Assembly: GCF_039538365.1 (NCBI RefSeq)
Contig: NZ_BAABCA010000002.1
Location: 62,001-126,000 of the forward strand
Origin: Postechiella marina
Lineage (GTDB): Bacteria; Bacteroidota; Bacteroidia; Flavobacteriales; Flavobacteriaceae
Length of the DNA stretch: 64,000 nucleotides
Direction: 5' to 3'
Shown here: piece by piece, positions 17,159 through 25,448 of the stretch
How positions within the stretch are numbered: position 1 is the stretch's first letter
How the letters are laid out: each line of letters opens with the position of its first letter
Position numbers and translations under genes: made by a program
Notes under the pieces: model-generated
The model's database searches: none
Seen by the model: only the letters and a program-made list of their open reading frames with translations
What the model was told of the DNA's origin: nothing

Positions 17159-18565
17159 TTAGTTGGCTAATTTTTTAATAATAGTTTGTAAAGAATCAGT
17201 GTTTCCTACATTACCAGGAAAAACAACATATGGTAAGTGCGAGAACTTTGTTTCGTCTCCCATTTCCCAAACCGGAATTCCTGGTAATAATTGTCCTAAA
17301 ACTTTAGATCGTTTCATTCCCAGTCCTTTTGTTGCTATGTCGTGAGACGTAATGCCCCCTTTAGCTATTAAGTATCGTGGTGTTATACTTAATGTGTTTA
17401 CTAAATACACTAATGCTTGCGAAATTTTACTTGCTATTTGTATTGTTGATGCGGTATTTGCACCAGTAATTAATGTTCTGCTTGTAAAAACTATTACATC
17501 TTTACCTGCAGATATATTTGTATTTATTTGATGAACTAATGTGTTTTTATATGAATTATTTTGATCTGTTATAATTTGATTAACATCTACCTCAACTATA
17601 GATTCTTTATTAAAACAAGTTAATGCACTTTGAAGCTGCTCTGAAGATTTTTTTACATACGAACCAACAATTGTTAATCCTCCGTTTTTAGAGTGTCCTT
17701 TAACTAGATCTGAAGCACTTAACAAACTTTTAGGAGGTAAACCTATATAAGAAGGCACAAAAGAACTTGAAGTTCTATACACTATTTTTTTTCCTAACTT
17801 TTCTGCCAATAACAAAGCATGTGTTACCTTATCTAAATCTTGATAATTGATACTATTAAAAACACAATAAGTATTAGCAGGTAAGGCTATTATTTGGTTT
17901 GCTATTTCTGCAGACTTCTCTGTTCTAATAGTATTTAACGAAAAAGAATGCACACCAGATGCCTCAACATTTCCTTCTGTTTTTTCTTCTATATAAGATT
18001 TTAAATTCGAATTTGAATATGCAAACGAATGATCTTTTGCAAAAGGTGTTTCGCTAACTGGAGTTAAAGTTTGGTTATCTAAAACATAGTGAGTATTATT
18101 AACAGTAACCCTTCCGCCTTCAAACATAACCGGAATAAAAACGGTAATACTTTCATTTAAATTAGCATACTCTTTAAGTGTGTTGGGCTCTAACGGAAAA
18201 TGCCCTCTTAACGTAGAGTCGCTTCTACTAACTAAGGTAAAATCTTGCTTTGTTAATTTGGAGGCCTTTTCTATTTTTTGAGCTATGTCTTTATAAATTT
18301 TTAAAGTTTTTGCTGCGCTTAAACTTCTAGAGTTTGTTAACACAAAAAACACCGGTGTTTTATTTTTAAACTCTGTAATAAAAACATCTAAATTCCAAGA
18401 GGTTAATAGCGGTACGTTATAAACGGTTTGGTTTCCTGTAGGATCGTCATCTACTATAATACAAACCTTATTATTTTGTTTAAAAAGAGAGCTATTTATA
18501 GCTCTGTAGTTTGTTTTATCTTCTTCAGGCAATTCTTTTAATATGTTAGACAAAACAGTACCCAT
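17159..18565 (-). CDS. DUF1537-family four-carbon acid-sugar kinase
   Basis: Kinase of the OtnK/DtnK superfamily, which phosphorylates tetronates or 3-oxo-tetronates. The N-terminal domain carries the hallmark DDDPTGNQT near the start. The C-terminal nucleotide-binding domain has KGGITSHDIATKGLG and FPGNVGNTDSL. Start chosen at MGTVLSN, whose ATG shares one base with the stop of the cyclase gene (TAATG), a sign of translational coupling. The longer frame reading 28 codons upstream lies inside the cyclase gene and gives an arginine/cysteine-rich unlikely N-terminus. Known relatives work with a PdxA2-type decarboxylase or an aldolase. Here the partner seems to be the tartrate-dehydrogenase-like enzyme two genes upstream. 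Confidence 0.88.
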   Translation of the reverse strand: MGTVLSNILKELPEEDKTNYRAINSSLFKQNNKVCIIVDDDPTGNQTVYNVPLLTSWNLDVFITEFKNKTPVFFVLTNSRSLSAAKTLKIYKDIAQKIEKASKLTKQDFTLVSRSDSTLRGHFPLEPNTLKEYANLNESITVFIPVMFEGGRVTVNNTHYVLDNQTLTPVSETPFAKDHSFAYSNSNLKSYIEEKTEGNVEASGVHSFSLNTIRTEKSAEIANQIIALPANTYCVFNSINYQDLDKVTHALLLAEKLGKKIVYRTSSSFVPSYIGLPPKSLLSASDLVKGHSKNGGLTIVGSYVKKSSEQLQSALTCFNKESIVEVDVNQIITDQNNSYKNTLVHQINTNISAGKDVIVFTSRTLITGANTASTIQIASKISQALVYLVNTLSITPRYLIAKGGITSHDIATKGLGMKRSKVLGQLLPGIPVWEMGDETKFSHLPYVVFPGNVGNTDSLQTIIKKLAN

Positions 18566-19200
18566 TAATATTTTTCTATTGCAATTACACGTGCAGGAGA
18601 ACCATCTCCTCCTTCTATTTTTAATGGTAAAGCTATTAGCTCTACACAATTACTTTTAAGCTTATCTATATTGGCTAAGCCTTCAATAATAACAACACTT
18701 TTTAATAAAATTTGATGAATTTTAGTAACCTCCGCTATGTTATTTACATCGGCTACTGAAGGAGGCTCAACCCCAATCATTTTTACTTTTTTGTCTACAC
18801 ACCAAAGCGCTAAGTCTTCACTTATTCGAGGCAACTCATCTCTATACTTTGAAGTATTTATAAATCGAGACCAATTGGTCCAAATAATTAAGCTATCTCC
18901 TGCTTCAAACTTTTTTTTAATAGCATTAGGGATATCACTTACTGTAATTAATCCTTTAGCTTCAATATGCTTAGCATTTATTACCCATGCTTTGCCAACA
19001 AAATCTGCTACAGGCATTTTATCTATGGTTTGATTACTAACATTAAAATGAATAGGCGCATCCATATGTGTACCACAATGCGAATAGAATGCAAGTGTAC
19101 TTGCATTCCATCCATCATCTGTAATAGTTTTACTTACCGTTTTATTAAAACCTGCCATTTCGCTGGTATAAGGCATGGTAAGATCTACAATATGGCTCAT
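18565..19200 (-). CDS. Cyclase-family (metal-dependent) hydrolase
   Basis: 211-residue member of the PF04199 cyclase family, which includes kynurenine formamidase and isatin hydrolase. The metal-binding signature is present as SHCGTHMDAPIHF (His41, His45, Asp47, His51). Family members hydrolyse amide or ring bonds, so in this operon a lactonase or related ring-opening step on an acid sugar is plausible, though this is inference. It lies 9 bp after the dehydrogenase gene and is coupled to the kinase gene. Without a signal peptide it should be cytoplasmic. Confidence 0.82.
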   Translation of the reverse strand: MSHIVDLTMPYTSEMAGFNKTVSKTITDDGWNASTLAFYSHCGTHMDAPIHFNVSNQTIDKMPVADFVGKAWVINAKHIEAKGLITVSDIPNAIKKKFEAGDSLIIWTNWSRFINTSKYRDELPRISEDLALWCVDKKVKMIGVEPPSVADVNNIAEVTKIHQILLKSVVIIEGLANIDKLKSNCVELIALPLKIEGGDGSPARVIAIEKY

Positions 19201-19209
19201 TATTTAATT

Positions 19210-20256
19210 TTACAAGTTTGTAATTACTGCATCTGCTACTTCAGATGTATTTGCGTTTCCTCCTAAATCTACCGTTAAAACTCCTTGTTTGGTTGTTTTA
19301 TCTATAGCTTGCATAATGTTATTTGCTGCTTCGGTTTCTCCAATATGATCTAGCATAATCGCTGCAGACCATATTTGACCGTAAGGGTTTGCTATATTTT
19401 GTCCTGCTATATCTGGTGCAGATCCGTGAATAGGCTCGAACATAGATGGAAATTCTTTTTCTGGATTTATGTTTCCACTACCTCCTAAACCTAGACTTCC
19501 CATAACAGCACCGCCCAAATCACTTAAAATATCTCCAAATAAATTAGTTGTTAAAACCACATCGAAAATCTCTGGTTTTAATACAAACATAGCTGTAGAG
19601 TTATCTATATACATTTGGTCGTGCTCTACATCTGGATACTCTTCTGCAACCTCTTTAATAACGCGATCCCAATACGCTAAACTGTTTATTAACGTATTAG
19701 ATTTAGTAATATGTGTTAATTTTTTTCTTCTTGTTCTAGCTAATTTAAAAGCATAATGCGCAACACGCTCAATACCTTTTCTAGTAAAAATACTTGTATC
19801 TACACCCATCCCATTTTCAGAATCTGGCAAATACTGTCCGCCAACTTGTACAAACTCGCCTTCGGTATTTTCTCTTACAATAACAAAATCAATTTCTTTT
19901 TCGCTTCGTAAAGGTCCTGGCACTCCTGGGTAAGAACGAACAGGTCTGTAATTTACATATTGATTAAAACTAGTGCGCACCTTAAAAGTATAGTCTTTTG
20001 CAGGTAAAGTATCGTCTACTCCTGGCAAACCTACAGCTCCAAAATATACCGCATCAAAATTTTTAAGCGTTTCTAAACCATTGTCTGGCAAAAACTTTTC
20101 GTTTCTTAAATAGTAACCTGCCCCCCAATCAAAAGATTCTGTTTCTATTGTAAAGTTGTGTTTTTTTGCAACTGCCTCAATAACCTTTAATCCTTCTGGT
20201 ACAATTTCCTGTCCGATGCCGTCTCCTGGTACGACTGCAATTTTGTAATTACTCAC
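19210..20256 (-). CDS. Isocitrate/isopropylmalate-family dehydrogenase, tartrate dehydrogenase-like
   Basis: NAD-dependent beta-decarboxylating dehydrogenase of 348 residues. Visible family elements are VVPGDGIGQEIVPEG at the N-terminus, the substrate-binding arginine region YVNYRPVRSYPGVPGP, IVRENTEGEF, and the metal/NAD region FEPIHGSAPDIAGQNIANP. The YVNYRPVR and IWSAAIMLDHIG features fit the tartrate/D-malate branch better than LeuB or isocitrate dehydrogenase. The start overlaps the GntR gene by 8 bp. With the DUF1537 kinase it could oxidise and decarboxylate a tetronate or its 4-phosphate, taking the place of PdxA2. The substrate remains untested. Confidence 0.88.
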   Translation of the reverse strand: MSNYKIAVVPGDGIGQEIVPEGLKVIEAVAKKHNFTIETESFDWGAGYYLRNEKFLPDNGLETLKNFDAVYFGAVGLPGVDDTLPAKDYTFKVRTSFNQYVNYRPVRSYPGVPGPLRSEKEIDFVIVRENTEGEFVQVGGQYLPDSENGMGVDTSIFTRKGIERVAHYAFKLARTRRKKLTHITKSNTLINSLAYWDRVIKEVAEEYPDVEHDQMYIDNSTAMFVLKPEIFDVVLTTNLFGDILSDLGGAVMGSLGLGGSGNINPEKEFPSMFEPIHGSAPDIAGQNIANPYGQIWSAAIMLDHIGETEAANNIMQAIDKTTKQGVLTVDLGGNANTSEVADAVITNL

Positions 20257-20893
20257 TTTTTTTGGTATTATATTGATTTATTAATAACTCTTTTGATTTG
20301 TTAATATGCGCGCGTATTAATTGCTCTGCATCATCAGCTTTACCCGCTTCAATAGCATTTATAATATCGAAATGCTCGTCTAAGGTATCGTCTGGTGTTC
20401 TTACCAAACCATGCCCTACAATTTTATCATGAATGTTAGTAAAAAAATACACCTTATCTAATGGTGCATTTCCTGTTAACTTAATAAGCAATGAATGAAA
20501 TTTTTCATCGGCCTTGGCATAAGCATCTACATCAATATCTTTTTGAGATGTAAAAGGTTCGAAACAAGCCTTAAGTTTTTTTATTACTAAAGGCGATTTT
20601 TTGTTGGCTAAAATTCTAGCTGCCATACCTTCTAAAGCTTCACGACAAGTATAAATGTCTATAATTTCTTTTTCGTCTAAGGCTCTTATAAACATACCTC
20701 GCCTAGGAATACTTTCTACCAAATATTCATTTTCGAGAGCTAATAATGCTTTCATCAAAGGTGTTCTGCTTACTCCTAATTTTTCTGCTATTTTTTCTTG
20801 AATAATTTTTTCGCCTTGTTTTAACTCGCCATTACTAATCATTTCTTTTAATCTGATATATATAGGCTGACTAAGATCTGTGTGTTGTATCAT
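20249..20893 (-). CDS. GntR-family (FCD/FadR subfamily) transcriptional regulator
   Basis: Start set at MIQHTDLSQPIYIRLKEM because the longer frame adds a cysteine/tyrosine-rich stretch that runs across the operator. The winged helix-turn-helix occupies about residues 5-70, with KLGVSRTPLMKALLALE and the wing IPRRGMFIRAL. The all-helical FCD ligand domain follows (about 80-205). FadR-type regulators usually release DNA on binding a small organic acid. It is the first gene of the acid-sugar operon and probably autoregulates through the palindrome at 20906-20919. It is also a possible, but less likely, controller of the alginate modules, whose sites look different. Confidence 0.88.
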   Translation of the reverse strand: MIQHTDLSQPIYIRLKEMISNGELKQGEKIIQEKIAEKLGVSRTPLMKALLALENEYLVESIPRRGMFIRALDEKEIIDIYTCREALEGMAARILANKKSPLVIKKLKACFEPFTSQKDIDVDAYAKADEKFHSLLIKLTGNAPLDKVYFFTNIHDKIVGHGLVRTPDDTLDEHFDIINAIEAGKADDAEQLIRAHINKSKELLINQYNTKKSE

Positions 20894-20905
20894 AATTTCA
20901 CTGCA

Positions 20906-20919
20906 TTTTGTATACAAAA
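20906..20919 (-). promoter_or_regulatory. Palindromic operator before the GntR operon
   Basis: Perfect 14-bp palindrome TTTTGTATACAAAA, 13 bp before the GntR start. Short palindromes of this TTGTATACAA type are usual for FCD-type GntR proteins, so autoregulation is likely. A convincing TTG-N19-TAnnTTTG promoter could not be placed around it. Confidence 0.6.
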
Positions 20920-20980
20920 CACAATAATACAATATTTTTAGCACAAATAATATGGAATTGCTATAAAAATAGCACAAAAA

Positions 20981-21007
20981 AAACCTTCAAGTATATCTTC
21001 AAGGTTT
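20981..21007 (-). terminator. Terminator of the GH88/beta-helix/sulfatase unit
   Basis: Arms AAACCTT and AAGGTTT with a 13-base loop, followed on the minus strand by a run of T. It lies 32 bp past the sulfatase stop and upstream of the GntR regulator, separating the second utilization locus from the acid-sugar operon. Confidence 0.75.
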
Positions 21008-21038
21008 TTAGAATGTTTTAATAAACTTGCTCGTTAAA

Positions 21039-22619
21039 TTATAGGGTTGGATAAATTATTAAATCGTTAAAACGTTTCTTTTTAAACCAGGGGTCGTTGG
21101 TTTTCTCTAACAATGCACCTAATGAGGATAATAAAAACTTAGAAACCTCTGGATTGGTTTGTAATTTTATTTTATTGAGCTGATAAGGATCATTTAAATT
21201 ATCGTAATAGTAAGCTTCTTCTACTTTGCTACCTTCATCACTATTCCAAGGTTTTTTATTTTCTTGTACACACAGGGTATATCTTTTTGTCATTACACCT
21301 CTAGAATTACCCAACATAATTAGCACAGCTTCTGGTTTTGTAACTTTTTCGGCTTTATTATCTAACAAAAGTGATGCGTAATTTACACCTTCAATATCCG
21401 ATGGTATTTCTTCTTTTAAACCAGCTAACCCCATGGCTGTTGGTAATACATCTGGAGCTCCAAACAACACATCGTTAATTCCAGACTTTACACCTTTAGG
21501 CCAATGCACGATAAACGGGATAGCTAAAGATTCTAATTCAAAAACATTTTTTCCAGTGTTACTATGGCTTCCTAACATTTCTCCGTGGTCTGAACTAAAC
21601 ATAACAATTGTATTATCTAGCTCACCCATTTTTTCTAATTCATTTAAAACCAAACCAATATATTTGTCTGCGCTGGTTACGTTAGCATAATAATGGCGAG
21701 CATAATTGGCAACTTCTAAATCTGCATTTTCTCTTACCACTAGTTTTTTATCAATCTTAGCATATTTATCTTGGTCGTAATACTCATGTAACACTTGCAT
21801 ATCTGTATTCTCGTCATCCCAAGGATTATGTGGCGGATTCATAGACCAAATCATGCAAAATGGTTTATTAGGATCGCGACGCTTGTTTTGATTTTTTAAA
21901 TAGGTTATAATTTGATTCGCTTCATTTTTTGCCGAAAACATTTTTGGTAAATGCAATTCGCCATCTTGTTTACCTTCTATAGTTTCTGGAATATTAGAAT
22001 ATACTCTTGGGTTAAAATGCTCATCTTTTAAAGCTTGATAAAAATACTCTATACTGTGTCGCTTTTTTCCTGGCGGAATATAGGTGTCGTAAATATTAGT
22101 ATAATGACCTCCAGGAGCCTCTTCGGTACCTACATAATTCCCGCTGTCATCAAATAATGGTTCGGTTTTTAACCAATGGCACTTACCAAAATAAGACGTA
22201 TTGTAACCCGCTTTGTAAAACAAATCTGGAATAATATCTATATCATCTTTTAAACTATAATCTCTACCCTTTTTACAGTTATTCCAAATACCATTTTGCT
22301 CTGGGTATCTTCCTGATAGCATCATGCCTCTATATGGGCTACATAAAGGAAAATTACTAATGGCATTGGTAAACACAACTCCATTTTTTGCTAGTTTATC
22401 TATATTTGGTGTAATAACAGGGTCTCCTTTACCTTGCGCAAGTTCTTTATATGGAGATTCGCTCCAAAACCCAGCACTGTAACGCCTTAACTGATCTGGA
22501 AAAATAATTAAAATATTAGGCTTTTTTTTAGTTACCTCAACTTTATTTTCGGCTTTAGTTTTATTTTTACAACTAAAAGTAACCGCTAAAAGTAGCAGTA
22601 AAGCAAATCTTAATTTCAT
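21039..22619 (-). CDS. Sulfatase (formylglycine-dependent, S1 family), lipoprotein
   Basis: Removes sulfate esters from glycans. The activation motif C-x-P-x-R appears as CSPYR (Cys93-Arg97) in FPLCSPYRGMMLSGRYP. The Cys must be converted to formylglycine by a maturase, which is not encoded in this window. The N-terminal metal motif is NILIIFPDQLR, with PDQ where many relatives have DDx. The central metal site is SSDHGEMLGSH. The signal peptide ends in lipobox FSC (Cys17), so it is membrane-anchored. It is third in the unit with GH88 and the beta-helix protein, and its presence implies a sulfated substrate. Confidence 0.92.
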   Translation of the reverse strand: MKLRFALLLLLAVTFSCKNKTKAENKVEVTKKKPNILIIFPDQLRRYSAGFWSESPYKELAQGKGDPVITPNIDKLAKNGVVFTNAISNFPLCSPYRGMMLSGRYPEQNGIWNNCKKGRDYSLKDDIDIIPDLFYKAGYNTSYFGKCHWLKTEPLFDDSGNYVGTEEAPGGHYTNIYDTYIPPGKKRHSIEYFYQALKDEHFNPRVYSNIPETIEGKQDGELHLPKMFSAKNEANQIITYLKNQNKRRDPNKPFCMIWSMNPPHNPWDDENTDMQVLHEYYDQDKYAKIDKKLVVRENADLEVANYARHYYANVTSADKYIGLVLNELEKMGELDNTIVMFSSDHGEMLGSHSNTGKNVFELESLAIPFIVHWPKGVKSGINDVLFGAPDVLPTAMGLAGLKEEIPSDIEGVNYASLLLDNKAEKVTKPEAVLIMLGNSRGVMTKRYTLCVQENKKPWNSDEGSKVEEAYYYDNLNDPYQLNKIKLQTNPEVSKFLLSSLGALLEKTNDPWFKKKRFNDLIIYPTL

Positions 22620-22622
22620 GTT

Positions 22623-24170
22623 TTAATTTTTAATATGATTTAACCATTCTGGCAATTTACCTAGCCTTAATTTTAACTGTTCTTCAAATAACGATTCTGG
22701 TTTAACTGGCGTACCCAAACTTTCTAAAACTTGAACCTCATCTTTATTAAACGTGGTACCAGAGCCATGAAAACCTACAATAATTGGAGGCACAATTCGC
22801 CAAAACCAAGTATCTGTAGCTACAAACCTAAAATCAGATTCTGCTTCATCAATTTCGTTATAATTCCATAACACTAAATACCTACCATGATTTGGCAAAT
22901 TTTTTCTAGCACCACCTGCTCTCCCTTGAAAAAAACCTCCTTCAACATTATCGAACAAGGTATTTCTTGGTTGCGAAGCATGAGACTCAAAACATGTATG
23001 CGCAGGATAATTAGAGCGCCAAATAACGGTTCCAGATGTGCTACCTCCACCAACGCCAACTGCATGATGCATACCTGCTTTATCGTTAATTTTTGCCAAC
23101 AATATACCCGTTGAACCTGCTGAGTGTAGTGATGCATGACCAATAGCCCCTTCTATTTTAATGTGCAATGCTGTACACGCTGCAGATGAAGAAAACCCAG
23201 CGACTCTATTTACATTTTTAAATGTGCAATCTTTAATCCAAGAATTCACTGCTTTAGAGATTGATAAAATACTCCAACCACCATCATCTTGAGCAGAACG
23301 ATGATGCACAAATTCTTTTTTCCAATTACCTTCAAAAGTTAAATTTTCGAATCCTACATGGTTTAAATGCGCAAAACTATACACTTTCCAATTGTGTTTA
23401 GCATTAATGTCGTAATGGATAGGAGAAACAAATGTGACTGTATTACCTTTTACAGATTCTACTTGATGACGCTCGTTTACCTCTACTCCATCTTTTAAAA
23501 TGGAGGTCCATTCTTTGTCTGGAATTAATGGAGAAATATCGTAATCTAGTATAGCCTTACTGTTATTTTTAACCTTAACAATTAGCCAATCTCCCTTTTT
23601 TATTTTTGAAGCATCTTCAACCTCTATAGTATTAGTTTCTCGCTTAGAGTTAGAAGTAATATTGCTAATAAATTTATCTTTAGCCTTAGTTGTTACTTTA
23701 ATAGCAAACGGACAAGTCCATAATTGATCTGGGTTAAGCGGAGGCAAATCTCTATCGAAAAACAAAACGGTATTTGCTTGATCTTCTCCCCTAAAAACAA
23801 TTTTAGACGATTCTATTGTAATAAGACTATTATCGTCGTTTTCTGTGTTTATAAAATATTTGCCTTTCGGAAAATAAATAACACCTTCACCATGTTCTGA
23901 AGCAGATTTTATGGCTAGATTAATAGCTGTTTTATCTGATTTTTGGTCGTTAGGAATTGCTCCAAAATTAGTAACATCGAATATTTTATAACCAACAACA
24001 GGAATGGGCTCTTCGCTATATTTATACCCCGCATACGAGAAGTCTGGCAAAATAGGTGTTGCACCTGTTTTTTTAGCTTCAACAAAATCTTCCCAAACTG
24101 TTTTTGTTTGTGCTTTACAATTAAGAAAAACTAAACACATAAAACTTAAATAGAGTACATTATTTTTCAT
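22623..24170 (-). CDS. Pectate-lyase-superfamily beta-helix protein, possible polysaccharide lyase
   Basis: 515-residue exported protein with lipobox-like LNC (Cys18). It opens with the Pectate_lyase_3-type repeat FDVTNFGAIPNDQKSDKTAI and GVIYFPKGKYFI. Later coils resemble a right-handed beta-helix (for example HVGFENLTFEGN, WIKDCTFKNVNR). Conserved polar clusters include HHRSAQDDGG and HASLHSAGSTG. I do not recognise it as a characterised lyase or hydrolase family, though it resembles glycan-acting proteins with a GH28/PL-like fold. Lying between a sulfatase and a GH88 unsaturated glucuronyl hydrolase, it is the best candidate in the window for producing unsaturated oligosaccharides from the second substrate. 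This is inference. Confidence 0.65.
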   Translation of the reverse strand: MKNNVLYLSFMCLVFLNCKAQTKTVWEDFVEAKKTGATPILPDFSYAGYKYSEEPIPVVGYKIFDVTNFGAIPNDQKSDKTAINLAIKSASEHGEGVIYFPKGKYFINTENDDNSLITIESSKIVFRGEDQANTVLFFDRDLPPLNPDQLWTCPFAIKVTTKAKDKFISNITSNSKRETNTIEVEDASKIKKGDWLIVKVKNNSKAILDYDISPLIPDKEWTSILKDGVEVNERHQVESVKGNTVTFVSPIHYDINAKHNWKVYSFAHLNHVGFENLTFEGNWKKEFVHHRSAQDDGGWSILSISKAVNSWIKDCTFKNVNRVAGFSSSAACTALHIKIEGAIGHASLHSAGSTGILLAKINDKAGMHHAVGVGGGSTSGTVIWRSNYPAHTCFESHASQPRNTLFDNVEGGFFQGRAGGARKNLPNHGRYLVLWNYNEIDEAESDFRFVATDTWFWRIVPPIIVGFHGSGTTFNKDEVQVLESLGTPVKPESLFEEQLKLRLGKLPEWLNHIKN

Positions 24171-24174
24171 TGTA

Positions 24175-25380
24175 TTACTGGTTTAAATTATAAGATTTAT
24201 ACCTTCCTAAAGCTTCCAAATAATAATAATCGGCATAATTTAGTGGCACGTCTATTTCGTTTCCATGTGGTATACTGCCTACACTATGCTTTAAAATAAA
24301 ATGTTTATTCTCTCCTAATTTTGCTGTGTATTCGGGCGTTTTTAAAGACTCTAAAATTTTATTAATTGCCAATAAATACGATGTTTCTGTATACCTATTT
24401 AACTCAATTAAAGCAGAAGCTGTTATAGCAGCAGCAGAGACATCTCTTGGCTCGTTTGGAATATTTGGTGCGTTGTAATCCCAATACGGAATACCATCTG
24501 CAGGCGTACCTTTATACTCTAAAATGTACTTAGCTATTTTTTTTGCTTTTTGTAAATACTTCTCATCTTTTGTATAGCGATAACATACCGTATAGCCATA
24601 TAAACCCCAAGCTTGCCCTCTTGCCCAAGAACTACCATCTGCAAAACCTTGTGCTGTATGTTTACCTCTAACTTCGCCCGTTTCGGGGTCGTAATCTACA
24701 ACATGAACAGAGCTGTTGTTTTCTCTAAAATGATTTTTTAACGTAGTGTTGGCATGGGTAATAGCTACATCTTTGTATTTTGAATTCTCCGTTAACTTAC
24801 TAACCTCAAATAACAATTCTAAATTCATCATATTATCTATTATCACAGGATATTTCCAACCACGTTCTTTTTGCCACCCACTAGCTACGTCCCAGCTTTT
24901 TATACACCCCACTTTAGGGTTAAACCTAGTAATTAAAGACTCTGCAGCATTTATCATTACCGCCTTAAAAGCTTCATTTTTTGTTAATCTATAACCATTA
25001 CCATAAGAGCAGTTAAATACAAAACCTAAATCGTGATTTGTAGTTAAGTTTTTATGATCTTCAAATAGAGTCTGAAACTTTTCGGCAGCTTTTCTCCATT
25101 TTTCATCTTTAGTTTCTTCAAATAAATACCACATACTTCCTGGATAAAAACCTTCGGTCCAATCGAACCTTTGATGCGTCCAATGCATTTCGCCATCTTT
25201 GTTTAGCGTTCTAGGAATTTTATTCGATGCTTCGGCATCTTGAAGCAATAGTGCATATTGTTCTTCGGCTTTTTCAATAACCGTTTTAGGTTTAACCACT
25301 TCTACTTTTTTCTCTTTACAAGAGAATACACAAGTAAAAGCAACTAATAAGAAAAATGTTTTTGTGAATTTTAAATACAT
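24175..25380 (-). CDS. GH88 unsaturated glucuronyl hydrolase, lipoprotein
   Basis: Removes the 4,5-unsaturated uronic acid left at the non-reducing end by polysaccharide lyases. The alpha/alpha-barrel family signatures are present: WTHQRFDWTEGFYPGSMWYL (about 67-86), NHDLGF with Asp117, and VIIDNMMNLELLF with Asp182. The two aspartates match the essential pair of characterised unsaturated glucuronyl hydrolases. GSSWARGQAWGLYG is also typical. The signal peptide ends in FSC (Cys21). The released sugar would feed the KduI/KduD route encoded at 36 kb. The gene starts 69 bp after the hybrid regulator and heads the three-enzyme unit. Confidence 0.93.
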   Translation of the reverse strand: MYLKFTKTFFLLVAFTCVFSCKEKKVEVVKPKTVIEKAEEQYALLLQDAEASNKIPRTLNKDGEMHWTHQRFDWTEGFYPGSMWYLFEETKDEKWRKAAEKFQTLFEDHKNLTTNHDLGFVFNCSYGNGYRLTKNEAFKAVMINAAESLITRFNPKVGCIKSWDVASGWQKERGWKYPVIIDNMMNLELLFEVSKLTENSKYKDVAITHANTTLKNHFRENNSSVHVVDYDPETGEVRGKHTAQGFADGSSWARGQAWGLYGYTVCYRYTKDEKYLQKAKKIAKYILEYKGTPADGIPYWDYNAPNIPNEPRDVSAAAITASALIELNRYTETSYLLAINKILESLKTPEYTAKLGENKHFILKHSVGSIPHGNEIDVPLNYADYYYLEALGRYKSYNLNQ

Positions 25381-25448
25381 TGATTTTTGTTTATAATTTA
25401 TTATGTAATAAGCACCTTTTAACTAAGCACTTCGCTATTTTTTTTATA

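Noticed and set aside
18566..18649. 28-codon N-terminal extension of the DUF1537 kinase
   Set aside because: It lies wholly inside the cyclase gene in another frame. The conserved kinase sequence starts soon after MGTVLSN, and TAATG coupling supports the later start.
20249..20893. GntR protein as the regulator of the three alginate modules
   Set aside because: Its own promoter carries a different palindrome (TTTTGTATACAAAA), and a terminator and five other genes separate it from the alginate genes. Not excluded, but not supported.
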